From: Syntrophorhabdaceae bacterium | GTDB lineage: Bacteria; Desulfobacterota; Syntrophorhabdia; Syntrophorhabdales; Syntrophorhabdaceae | Assembly (NCBI GenBank): GCA_035541755.1 | Contig: DATKMQ010000041.1 | Span: forward strand, 1-36,857 | Length of the DNA: 36,857 nucleotides | Direction: 5' to 3' | Part shown: positions 1-7,117 of the stretch, one piece after another | Layout: every line of letters starts with the position of its first letter | Position numbering within the stretch: the first letter of the stretch is position 1 | Program-made: the position numbers and the translations under genes | The notes under the pieces: generated by a model | Seen by the model: the letters and a program-made list of their open reading frames with translations, nothing else | The model's database searches: none | Told to the model about the DNA's origin: nothing

Positions 1-1213
1 GTGGTGTAAAGAAAAAGATAAGTTCTTGATTATAGATTGCTGGGACAATTTTGACTATTTTCAAATGAATCCAACCGGGAAAATCGATAAGCCATCAAAA
101 CCAATTCCGGTCCGACTCTTTGAAACCAGACTGGAAAAACTTAATGTCGCCGAAACAAAGAACGATACGGCGCTTATTGAGAAGACAATTAAGAAACTCC
201 AAGAAGATATTAGCGAGCTTCCGCCTAATAATGTCGTGATCCTCGATGCCAAAAGCAAATTAGAAAAACTTGACGCAACCTTTTGGCAAAAGCTTAATGA
301 TGACAAAAAACTTTATTTAGAGATAGAAATTGCTCCACTAATGCGGACACGCACGGGGGAAGATTTCAAAGCAATGAGCTTTGAACTTAAGGTTCTCCAC
401 TACTCCATAGCAAAGCTCGGTTCGAGCGATGAAAAAGACAAAAAAGTAAAGACCCTCGAAGAAGTCATAATTGAAATGGTTTCCGATCTGCCTCTTATGG
501 TCAACGTTGTTGCCAAAGAAAAAAACCTTATCGAAGAAGTGCTTCATAATAACTATTTGGCAAAGGCAAGCGATGAAGATTTGGAAGTCTTGATCCAGAA
601 AATAGCGCCACTCATGAAATACCGGGAAGAAGGGATTAAACCAGATCAGACTGCTGTGGATTTTCGGGACATTACCAAAGAAAAAGAGTACATTAAATTT
701 GGACCAGCCCATGAACGATTGACTATTCAAAAATATCGGGAAAAAGTCGAGGCACTTATCAAGAAACTGGAAGAAGAAAATGAAATACTACGAAAAATAA
801 AAAAAGGTGAAGAGATAACGCAAGAAGAAGTGGGAGAACTGGCAAATACCCTGGCTAAATACGAGCCCTATCCAACAGAAGAGAATTTACAAAAAGCCTA
901 TGACGCCCGGATGGTGAAATTCTTGGACCTCATTAAGTACATTATGGGTATTGGCGGACTGGTTACTTTTTCGGAAAAAGTGTCCGAGTCGTTTGCGGAA
1001 TTTATCGCGGAACATAACACAATGACCGCTAAGCAAATCCAATTTCTGCAAACTTTGCAAACGTTCATTATAGAGAATGGGAAATTAACCAAGAAAGACC
1101 TGGTGCGTGAGCCATTTACGAAGCTTCACGCTAATGGCTTTTTAGGACTCTTTCCACCGATGATGCAACAAGAAATTCTAAAATTTACTAATAACATCTT
1201 ACATTATGCTTAA
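1..1213 (+). CDS. hsdR: Type I restriction endonuclease subunit R, C-terminal part (5' end outside window)
   Basis: This is the motor and nuclease subunit of a type I restriction-modification system, which translocates DNA with an ATP-driven helicase and cleaves unmodified foreign DNA. Only the last ~403 codons are present: the reading frame is open from base 2, so the true start lies to the left. The first visible residues (IIDCWDNFDYFQMNP) match the conserved segment that follows the helicase core in HsdR. The rest is helical and rich in Lys and Glu, like the C-terminal domain that docks onto the methylase. The stop codon overlaps the hsdM start by 8 bases, so the two are translationally coupled. 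Base composition is AT-rich, unlike the genes beyond position 6740. Family assignment is strong because hsdM and hsdS follow directly. Confidence 0.9.
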   Translation, partial: WCKEKDKFLIIDCWDNFDYFQMNPTGKIDKPSKPIPVRLFETRLEKLNVAETKNDTALIEKTIKKLQEDISELPPNNVVILDAKSKLEKLDATFWQKLNDDKKLYLEIEIAPLMRTRTGEDFKAMSFELKVLHYSIAKLGSSDEKDKKVKTLEEVIIEMVSDLPLMVNVVAKEKNLIEEVLHNNYLAKASDEDLEVLIQKIAPLMKYREEGIKPDQTAVDFRDITKEKEYIKFGPAHERLTIQKYREKVEALIKKLEEENEILRKIKKGEEITQEEVGELANTLAKYEPYPTEENLQKAYDARMVKFLDLIKYIMGIGGLVTFSEKVSESFAEFIAEHNTMTAKQIQFLQTLQTFIIENGKLTKKDLVREPFTKLHANGFLGLFPPMMQQEILKFTNNILHYA

Positions 1214-2726
1214 TGCAACCCTTAAATCATCAATCGGACGGCTTTGGGATAAATTTTGGAGCGGTGGTATTTCTAATCCGCTGACGGCTATTGAACAAAT
1301 ATCCTATTTGCTTTTCATGAAGCGATTAGATGAGTTGGACATAAAGAAGAAACACGATTCAGAATTTACCGGGGAAGGCTATGAATCAATCTTTGAAGGG
1401 GAGAATGAAGAATTGAGATGGAGCCACTTCCGGCAAATGGAAGGCGGGGAGATGCTCACGCACATCCAAAGTAAAGTCTTTCCATTTCTCAAGAATTTAG
1501 GAACAGAAGAGAGCCACTTTGCTAAGCATATGGGCAATGCTGTTTTCATAATTTCCAAACCCTCGCTCCTAGTTGAAGCTGTGAGCATCATTGATGACAT
1601 TTTTGAAGAGATTTCCAAGCAAGAATCAGAAGGACAAGGTTTCCAAGATACACAAGGCGATTTATATGAGTACTTACTTTCAGAAATTACAAGCGCCGGT
1701 AAGCTTGGCCAGTTTCGCACTCCACGCCATATTATCCAGCTCATTTGCGAACTGGTTGATCCTAGACTAGGAGACACCATTTGTGATCCGGCTTGCGGTA
1801 CAGGAGGATTTTTACTTGGCGCGTATCAACACATTATTACCGCACATACCAGCAAGGAACACCAACAGACCGATGAGAATGGGCTGACTAGGGGTCTTCT
1901 TGGCGATAAGCTCACCAACGAAAAACAATGGAAACATCTTAAAGAAAAAACGTTCTACGGATTCGATATGGACGAAAGTATGGTCCGAATCGGTCTAATG
2001 AACCTCATGATGCACGGAATATCTAGCCCAAATATTGAACAAAGAGATACGCTTTCGAAAAAATATAATGAAGATAGTCATTATGATGTAATTATGGCTA
2101 ATCCTCCCTTTAAGGGCAGTATAGATAAAGGTGATATTAATGAATCGCTTTCCCTTGCCACAACTAAAACCGAGCTCCTGTTTGTAAATAGAATTATTAA
2201 TTCTCTCAAGATTGGTGGCCGAGCGGGCATGATTGTGCCGGATGGCGTTTTGTTCGGGTCAAGCAATGCTCATAAGCAAGCTAAGAAGATGCTGCTTGAT
2301 GATTGTGAGTTGCAATGTATTGTGTCGATGCCCAGTGGTGTGTTTAAGCCCTATGCCGGAGTGAGCACGGCTATTTTGATATTTGTTAAAAGAGGCCAGA
2401 CAGGAAAAGTCTGGTTTTATGACATGCAATCCGACGGATTCAGTCTGGATGATAAACGCACAAAGATAAACGGCGGCGGCGATCTACCAGATATCGTAGA
2501 AAAGTGGAAGCATCGAAAGAAACAGACCGAAAACGATCGAAGCAGCAATTTCTTTTGGGTCGAGAAGAAAGAAATTGAAAAGAATGGCTTTGATTTGAGT
2601 ATCAATCGTTATAAAGAAGCGGAATATGAAGAAGTTGAATATGAAGATCCAAAAGTCATCTTGGCAAAAATTGAGGCGATCGAAGAAGAAATTATGGCGG
2701 GAATCAAGGATTTAGAGCAAGTATGA
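1206..2726 (+). CDS. hsdM: Type I restriction-modification DNA methyltransferase subunit M
   Basis: This is an N6-adenine DNA methyltransferase, 506 residues, a normal length for HsdM. Two HsdM with one HsdS form the modification enzyme that protects host DNA; adding HsdR makes the restriction complex. The N-terminal helical HsdM_N domain covers roughly residues 1-150. The S-adenosylmethionine-binding motif I (DPACGTGGF) starts at residue 194 and the catalytic NPPF motif IV is at residues 299-302, so the enzyme looks intact. The start codon overlaps the end of hsdR, and hsdS begins 7 bases after the stop. What is seen is the motifs and gene order; the recognised DNA sequence cannot be read from the protein. 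Confidence 0.96.
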   Translation: MLNATLKSSIGRLWDKFWSGGISNPLTAIEQISYLLFMKRLDELDIKKKHDSEFTGEGYESIFEGENEELRWSHFRQMEGGEMLTHIQSKVFPFLKNLGTEESHFAKHMGNAVFIISKPSLLVEAVSIIDDIFEEISKQESEGQGFQDTQGDLYEYLLSEITSAGKLGQFRTPRHIIQLICELVDPRLGDTICDPACGTGGFLLGAYQHIITAHTSKEHQQTDENGLTRGLLGDKLTNEKQWKHLKEKTFYGFDMDESMVRIGLMNLMMHGISSPNIEQRDTLSKKYNEDSHYDVIMANPPFKGSIDKGDINESLSLATTKTELLFVNRIINSLKIGGRAGMIVPDGVLFGSSNAHKQAKKMLLDDCELQCIVSMPSGVFKPYAGVSTAILIFVKRGQTGKVWFYDMQSDGFSLDDKRTKINGGGDLPDIVEKWKHRKKQTENDRSSNFFWVEKKEIEKNGFDLSINRYKEAEYEEVEYEDPKVILAKIEAIEEEIMAGIKDLEQV

Positions 2727-2733
2727 ATGTTAT

Positions 2734-3858
2734 ATGATTTTACAAAGAAAAAAACTTGGTGAAATTATTAAATTAGAATATGGCAAACCCTTGCCTGAAT
2801 CGGAAAGAAAGTTAAGGGGTTCCTATCCAGTTTATGGTGCCAATGGAATAAAAAGCTATAGCGATCTTAGCTATGTTAACCATCGCAGTATTATCGTTGG
2901 AAGAAAAGGATCGGCAGGTGAAGTAAATCTAACTGAAGAGAAATTTTGGCCTCTAGATGTTACATACTTCGTTACCTACGATGAGAAGAAGTACGATCTG
3001 GGGTTTCTATACAGACTTCTCTCGTCAATAAATCTACCAAAGTTAGCGAAAGGAGTTAAGCCTGGTCTCAATCGAAACGATGTTTATTCGATATCGGTTG
3101 AAATTCCTAGATTAATTGATGATCAGAAAAAAATCTCTCAAGTGATTGATGCAGTAGATACACTTCGGTCCAAACGTAGACAGGCGATTGAGCTTTTGGA
3201 TGATTATTTGAAGTCTGCATTCCTGAAAATGTTCGGAGATCCGGTAAAAAATCCGAAGAGATGGAAAACTGAAAGATTAAACGATGTCTGCGATCGCCTT
3301 AGCGACGGCCCGTTTGGATCAAAACTAAAAACTGAGCATTATGTAGATAACGGGATTAGGGTTATAAGGCTTCAGAATATTGGAATAAACAAGTTTAAGG
3401 ATAACGATAAAGCATTTATCTCGGAGACTTACTATAACAGTGACTTGAGCAAATATACGTGTAAGGCAGGTGAAATAGTTATTGCAACATTGGGAGATCC
3501 AAATATCAGAGCTTGTCTCATTCCTGATTATATTCATTTATCGGTTAATAAGGCCGACTGCATACATTGCATCCCTGACAATGAGTCAGTAAATTCTGAA
3601 TATCTGCTATCATTGCTAAATCTTCCGCAATTCCACCACTCATTTACCAGTTTAACTCACGGAGAGACCAGAACTAGAGTGAGTTCTGGTCAGCTCAAGA
3701 ATATTCAAATCCCGTTGCCCAAGATGGAACTTCAGAACAAATTCGCCGAAGTGGTTGTGAAGAGTAAAGAAACGAAACAAAAAATGCTCTCTCAATCCGA
3801 AGAACTAGAAAATCAATTTCAAGCCTTGATGCAGAAAGCATTCAAGGGGGAGTTATGA
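2734..3858 (+). CDS. hsdS: Type I restriction-modification specificity subunit S
   Basis: This is the DNA-recognition subunit of the type I system, 374 residues. It shows the usual plan of two target-recognition domains (about residues 5-125 and 170-320). They are separated by a conserved helix near 130-165 (around KISQVIDAVDTLRSKRRQA) and followed by a second helix at the C-terminus (LENQFQALMQKAFKGEL). These coiled helices set the spacing between the two half-sites. Each domain recognises one half of a bipartite site. The gene lies 7 bases after hsdM. The reverse transcriptase gene starts about 46 bases after its stop, on the same strand and with no visible terminator between, so it is probably in the same transcript. 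Confidence 0.94.
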   Translation: MILQRKKLGEIIKLEYGKPLPESERKLRGSYPVYGANGIKSYSDLSYVNHRSIIVGRKGSAGEVNLTEEKFWPLDVTYFVTYDEKKYDLGFLYRLLSSINLPKLAKGVKPGLNRNDVYSISVEIPRLIDDQKKISQVIDAVDTLRSKRRQAIELLDDYLKSAFLKMFGDPVKNPKRWKTERLNDVCDRLSDGPFGSKLKTEHYVDNGIRVIRLQNIGINKFKDNDKAFISETYYNSDLSKYTCKAGEIVIATLGDPNIRACLIPDYIHLSVNKADCIHCIPDNESVNSEYLLSLLNLPQFHHSFTSLTHGETRTRVSSGQLKNIQIPLPKMELQNKFAEVVVKSKETKQKMLSQSEELENQFQALMQKAFKGEL

Positions 3859-3904
3859 CCCATGACTAAACCAAAATTGACCAAGTGTGAACAAGAGTGA
3901 AAAC

Positions 3905-5404
3905 ATGAAAAACATCTTATTGTTATCAGCCAAGGAAGCAAAAGAGTTTTTCTTAAAAGAAGAAAGCTATTTTAATTTTGATTTGCCACCTTATTTCAAA
4001 TTCGATAATTTGTTGCAAAGCGTATCAAAAAAGATTAAGAACAAAAAATTATCTGATTTTTACAGCCCAAAATCAAAACCTCGTGATTTTGAGGATGTAA
4101 ATTATACGCTTATCACAAACAAAGATGGACGTTATGCTTGGCGGCCACTTCAATTAATCCATCCTGCGCTTTATGTTTATCTTGTTAATGAAATAACTGA
4201 GGATAAGAATTGGCAATACATCACAGACAGATTACGTGATTTAATTAAAAAAAGTAATGGCATCGAATGTAAAAGTTTACCCGTAATTTCTGCTTACTAT
4301 AAAAAGAACAAAGCAGCCCAAATAAAAAATTGGTCGGAGGAAGTAGAGAGAAAATCGATCATTTATAGTCTGGATTATGACTATCTTTTTCATACGGATA
4401 TTACAGATTGTTATGGATCAATATATACCCATTCAATTACCTGGGCTTTACATGATAAAGCTGTAGCCAAAAAAGAGCGCGAGAATAAAAAGCTCATTGG
4501 CAATATAATTGATTGGCAACTCCAGGCAATGTCAAACGGGCAAACAAATGGGATTTCGCAAGGAAGTGTTTTGATGGATTTTATCGCCGAAATAGTTTTG
4601 TACTATGTGGATAGTTTACTTGCTGATAAAATCAAGACTTTCAAAAAAGCAGATTATAAAATTATTAGATATAGAGACGATTACAGAATATTTAGTAATA
4701 ATCCACAGGTTGCAGAACAGATTATTAAAGAACTTACTGACATTCTTAACGACTTCGGAATGAAGATAAACTCTGCAAAAACCAAAGGTATAAATGATGT
4801 AGTGCATTCATCAATTAAACCGGACAAATTATTTTGGATGGTAAACGAGAACAAGTGTGATGATCTAAATAGTGAGATATTTTCCATTTCTGTTTTTGCT
4901 GAGAAATATCCAAATTCAGGAACTGTGGCTAAATTACTAATGAAATATTATGACAAGATATCAAAATCATCAAGAAAGGATATTAAGGCAAATATAAAAG
5001 TATTAATAAGTGTTATTACCGATATAGCTTTCAAAAATCCAAGAACATATCCGATAATTTCTGCCATCTTGAGTAAGCTGATTGATTTTATGCCAAAGAA
5101 AGATAGGGATCAGATAACAAGAAAAATTCTAAATAAGTTCAAAAAACTTCCCAATACGGGCATCATGCAACTTTGGTTGCAGAGAATAACCATCAAAACA
5201 AGCAGCAAATTTGATTATTCAGAAAAGTTATGCAGTAAGATAGATGACAATAGTGTTGTGATATGGAATTCCGATTGGCTTAAACCAAATTTGAGAAAGA
5301 TTATAGATTCATATGATCTGGTAGATAGGAAAATACTAGAAAGCTTAGGGGCCGTCATAAGTGATGAGGAAGTTTCTTTGTTTGATAAATTGGAGTATTT
5401 CTAA
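3905..5404 (+). CDS. Reverse transcriptase of the UG/Abi (defence-associated) kind
   Basis: A 499-residue RNA-directed DNA polymerase. Motif A is DITDCYGSIY with the catalytic Asp at residue 165. The motif B region is NGISQGSVLMDFIAE. Motif C is YRDD at residues 256-259, so both metal-binding Asp are kept. There is no maturase, HNH or integrase domain, and no group II intron structure was noticed around it. The ~220 residues after the palm are predicted to be all-helical, as in Abi/UG reverse transcriptases that carry a helical-repeat tail. I chose ATG 3905 because the alternative GTG at 3887 has no ribosome-binding site; the earlier start would add six residues. The gene follows hsdS in a type I restriction operon, which points to antiphage defence. 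I could not place it in a numbered DRT family by eye. Retron and diversity-generating-element roles look unlikely, as no template repeat or msr-msd was seen. Confidence 0.9.
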   Translation: MKNILLLSAKEAKEFFLKEESYFNFDLPPYFKFDNLLQSVSKKIKNKKLSDFYSPKSKPRDFEDVNYTLITNKDGRYAWRPLQLIHPALYVYLVNEITEDKNWQYITDRLRDLIKKSNGIECKSLPVISAYYKKNKAAQIKNWSEEVERKSIIYSLDYDYLFHTDITDCYGSIYTHSITWALHDKAVAKKERENKKLIGNIIDWQLQAMSNGQTNGISQGSVLMDFIAEIVLYYVDSLLADKIKTFKKADYKIIRYRDDYRIFSNNPQVAEQIIKELTDILNDFGMKINSAKTKGINDVVHSSIKPDKLFWMVNENKCDDLNSEIFSISVFAEKYPNSGTVAKLLMKYYDKISKSSRKDIKANIKVLISVITDIAFKNPRTYPIISAILSKLIDFMPKKDRDQITRKILNKFKKLPNTGIMQLWLQRITIKTSSKFDYSEKLCSKIDDNSVVIWNSDWLKPNLRKIIDSYDLVDRKILESLGAVISDEEVSLFDKLEYF

Positions 5405-5468
5405 TAACCATCATCTAATTAATTATTGACCGTCTGAGATGAAAGCTGAGAGAGAAGTATAAATAAAA

Positions 5469-5503
5469 CAAGGGGCGTTCTCAGTTAAGAAGCCCCTTTT
5501 TGT
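5469..5503. terminator. Bidirectional rho-independent terminator
   Basis: GGGGC at 5472-5476 pairs with GCCCC at 5492-5496 around a 15-base loop, with A-T pairs extending the stem. A T-run (5497-5501) follows on the plus strand. On the minus strand the hairpin is followed by a T-rich stretch (complement of 5461-5471). It sits between the ends of the convergent reverse transcriptase and primase-like genes and can stop both transcripts. Confidence 0.75.
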
Positions 5504-6295
5504 TTACGCAAATCGATAGAACGTTTTAAGGAGCGCGATGTTGGAATAAGCAACCTCGCGTTTATCACCTGGCCATTCAAACACGATACGGTCGCAGTGA
5601 GACAAAAGCTGATATTGGTTAAATGACAGGTAAGGAAGCCCGAAATTACAGACAGACTGTTTTCCGCTGTGGATTATCCGCAGGCAGTCAAACATATCCC
5701 TTGTAACCCAGACTTCCTCCCTGGGGTCGATACGGTTAAATCCGTAAAGATAACTTTCAGGGTTAAACGATGAGTGGAATTTTGGTATCCCCTCATAACT
5801 GGGTTTGTCGCCAAGTTTATCCGGCGCTTTACTTCCGTAATAGGCAACCTTCAGCCCTTGCTCATTAAACACCGTAAAAACGATATAACCGGAAAGCATT
5901 GTTTTGCCTTTGGGTTTTCCCACACCCATTTCTTCGCAGAGTTCTTGGTTAAGCCCCTGCTTTGCCATTTCCTCGCACCATTCCAGGGTATAGGTAAGAT
6001 TCAGCTCTTGCTCAATATGCTTGTCGGCATAGGTAGCCTTGTCGAGTAAAAGGTTCTTGGCATCCTGAAACTCGATCTGTTTAATCTTGGAGGCAATAAA
6101 TATTATATTGCTTCCCAGCTTGCAGGCAGGGCAATAGGAGACGTTTTTCTTATCCCCATAACATCGTATTGAGCTTTCTTTTCCACAAAAGATACAAGGG
6201 AAATTTAAGTAGCTTCCGTTGCGTTTAAATTCCAATCCGAGAAGGGTTAAAGCCTTTTCGGTGTCAATTGTTTGCATTGCTTCATTGTATTTCAT
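5504..6295 (-). CDS. DnaG-like primase with CHC2-type zinc finger and degenerate Toprim region
   Basis: A 263-residue protein resembling the N-terminal half of bacterial and mobile-element primases. The zinc ribbon is C34-x2-C37 ... C55-x2-C58, followed by the LGSNIIFIASKI helix usual in CHC2 fingers. A Toprim-like segment occupies about residues 190-250, but the expected catalytic Glu in the first strand is missing (VTRDMFDCLRI) and the usual Asp-x-Asp becomes EWPGD. It may therefore bind DNA or nucleotides without acting as a normal primase. It is far shorter than chromosomal DnaG (~600 residues) and lacks the helicase-binding domain. It is the third gene of an overlapping operon: its ATG lies inside the stop of the preceding small gene (ATGA). 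Similar proteins are common on integrated plasmids and islands. Function in this island is inferred only. Confidence 0.75.
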   Translation of the reverse strand: MKYNEAMQTIDTEKALTLLGLEFKRNGSYLNFPCIFCGKESSIRCYGDKKNVSYCPACKLGSNIIFIASKIKQIEFQDAKNLLLDKATYADKHIEQELNLTYTLEWCEEMAKQGLNQELCEEMGVGKPKGKTMLSGYIVFTVFNEQGLKVAYYGSKAPDKLGDKPSYEGIPKFHSSFNPESYLYGFNRIDPREEVWVTRDMFDCLRIIHSGKQSVCNFGLPYLSFNQYQLLSHCDRIVFEWPGDKREVAYSNIALLKTFYRFA

Positions 6296-6447
6296 TTCTT
6301 GCCTCCTTTGACTAGCTTTAGGCGTCTTCTGACCAGCAGAACAATTATTTCTGAATTGGTGTACCAGAATAAGGAAGTGTCTTTGCCGTCTTTGATGGTT
6401 CTTTGAGGTTCTCCTAAAACCTGTTTGATTTTTTGGATGGTTTTCAT
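6292..6447 (-). CDS. Small protein of unknown function (51 aa) in the primase operon
   Basis: Not recognised. The product begins MKTIQKIKQVLGEP and ends VRRRLKLVKGGKK; it is strongly basic, with a short hydrophobic strand (EIIVLLV) before a Lys/Arg-rich tail. The start overlaps the stop of the upstream 48-codon gene by one base (TAATG), and its own stop overlaps the primase-like start (ATGA). The two precise overlaps are the main reason to believe it is translated. A basic protein this small next to a primase-like gene could bind nucleic acid, but that is a guess. Confidence 0.65.
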   Translation of the reverse strand: MKTIQKIKQVLGEPQRTIKDGKDTSLFWYTNSEIIVLLVRRRLKLVKGGKK

Positions 6448-6593
6448 TACTCGTCCGATAAAGCTTTGAGAACTGCCCGGTAAATTATCTTGAGCAATCT
6501 TTGTTTTTCCACGGGGTGAAGGATGACGTTAGGATGGTCCGGCTTGGTTATGGTTAGTTCTCCGTCAATGTAGGTTAAAATGCAGTCGTCCAT
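6447..6593 (-). CDS. Small protein of unknown function (48 aa), first gene of the primase operon
   Basis: Not recognised. The product begins MDDCILTYIDGELTITKPDH and ends YRAVLKALSDE: a likely beta-hairpin followed by a helix. A perfect ribosome-binding site (AGGAGG, five bases before the ATG) decides the start. The stop is shared with the start of the next gene by one base. It lies about 70 bases from the 3' end of the tRNA-Arg gene, which is transcribed in the same direction, so readthrough from the tRNA promoter could express the operon. No separate promoter was convincing. Confidence 0.65.
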   Translation of the reverse strand: MDDCILTYIDGELTITKPDHPNVILHPVEKQRLLKIIYRAVLKALSDE

Positions 6594-6600
6594 GAGTTCC

Positions 6601-6665
6601 TCCTAAGAGTACCCAACGAAACTACCCAACATTTTAAAGGGGGGATTGTAAATGGTTGATAGAAG
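6601..6665. other. Island/tRNA junction with two GTTGGGTA direct repeats
   Basis: This short gap between the small-gene operon and the 3' end of tRNA-Arg is where a tRNA-targeting island would be joined to the chromosome. On the minus strand it carries two copies of GTTGGGTA 13 bases apart (plus strand about 6609-6630). The repeats could be operator or recombinase arm sites. No second copy of the tRNA 3' end is present in the window, so the attachment core cannot be defined. Confidence 0.4.
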
Positions 6666-6739
<74 letters not shown>

Positions 6740-6748
6740 GTGGTTGTA

Positions 6749-6777
6749 ATTATAGACGTTTTGCTCTCTCTTTTCAA
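6749..6777 (-). promoter_or_regulatory. Sigma-70-type promoter of tRNA-Arg
   Basis: On the minus strand TTGAAA (complement of 6772-6777) and a perfect TATAAT (complement of 6749-6754) are separated by 17 bases. The -10 box ends 9 bases before the mature tRNA 5' end, so the precursor leader would be very short. Confidence 0.75.
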
Positions 6778-6797
6778 TCGCAAAACACGTGAAGAAC

Positions 6798-6888
6798 GCC
6801 TTACAGGCCGCATCCCCTCTTGAACGGGGCTTAAGGCGACATCCCAAGTATCCAGAGAGGCCATTTGCTATCGGTTTGGCCCCTTAAG
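6798..6888. other. Possible structured RNA or leader with alternative hairpins
   Basis: Within the ~280-base gap between tRNA-Arg and the bS22-type gene, GCCTTA (6798-6803) can pair with TAAGGC (6832-6837), enclosing CCCC/GGGG (6814-6817 with 6826-6829). The same strand of that stem, CTTAAGG (6830-6836), can instead pair with CCTTAAG (6882-6888), enclosing GGCCA/TGGCC (6859-6863 with 6877-6881). The two folds exclude each other. No coding region was found here. Whether it is transcribed is unknown. Confidence 0.35.
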
Positions 6889-6931
6889 TTGCTTCTATTT
6901 ACCCACATAGTCCAGGGCTCTCATAATATTC

Positions 6932-6960
6932 TTGCAAAAAAACCTGAGTAAGGTTATCTT
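6932..6960 (+). promoter_or_regulatory. Candidate promoter for the bS22-type gene
   Basis: TTGCAA at 6932-6937 and TATCTT at 6955-6960 are 17 bases apart, 65 bases upstream of the small ribosomal protein start. The -10 box is imperfect. Confidence 0.4.
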
Positions 6961-7024
6961 GTTAGCGTTCGCGATTTCCGGTTTACTTAAGATGCGTCCT
7001 TTTTAAACATGACGAGGTGACTGA

Positions 7025-7117
7025 ATGGGCAGTGTAATGAAGTGGAGAAAAAAGAAAATCAGGAAACACAAATACAGAAAACTAAGAAGAAGAACGAGAC
7101 ATCAACGGAGAAAGTAG
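7025..7117 (+). CDS. bS22/AURKAIP1-COX24-type small ribosomal protein (30 aa)
   Basis: The 30-residue product starts MGSVMKWRKKKIRKHKYRK and ends in an Arg/Lys-rich tail (RTRHQRRK). This matches the compact family that contains the mycobacterial 30S protein bS22 and the AURKAIP1/COX24 domain: an MGSV start, then alternating basic clusters with the conserved RTR-x-QRRK ending. In that family the peptide binds 16S rRNA near the decoding centre. A ribosome-binding site (GAGGTG) lies about 8 bases before the ATG. The gene is convergent with nfo and their 3' ends overlap by 16 bases. It is easily missed by gene finders because of its length. Function follows from family likeness, not from context. 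Confidence 0.8.
   Translation: MGSVMKWRKKKIRKHKYRKLRRRTRHQRRK

Noticed and set aside
3859-3904. Retron or DRT2-style non-coding RNA beside the reverse transcriptase
   Set aside because: The upstream gap is too short for a long structured RNA and shows no msr-msd-like inverted repeats; the downstream gap holds only a terminator.
3859-5470. Group II intron around the reverse transcriptase
   Set aside because: No maturase domain and no domain V-like hairpin were seen, and the flanking hsdS gene is complete.
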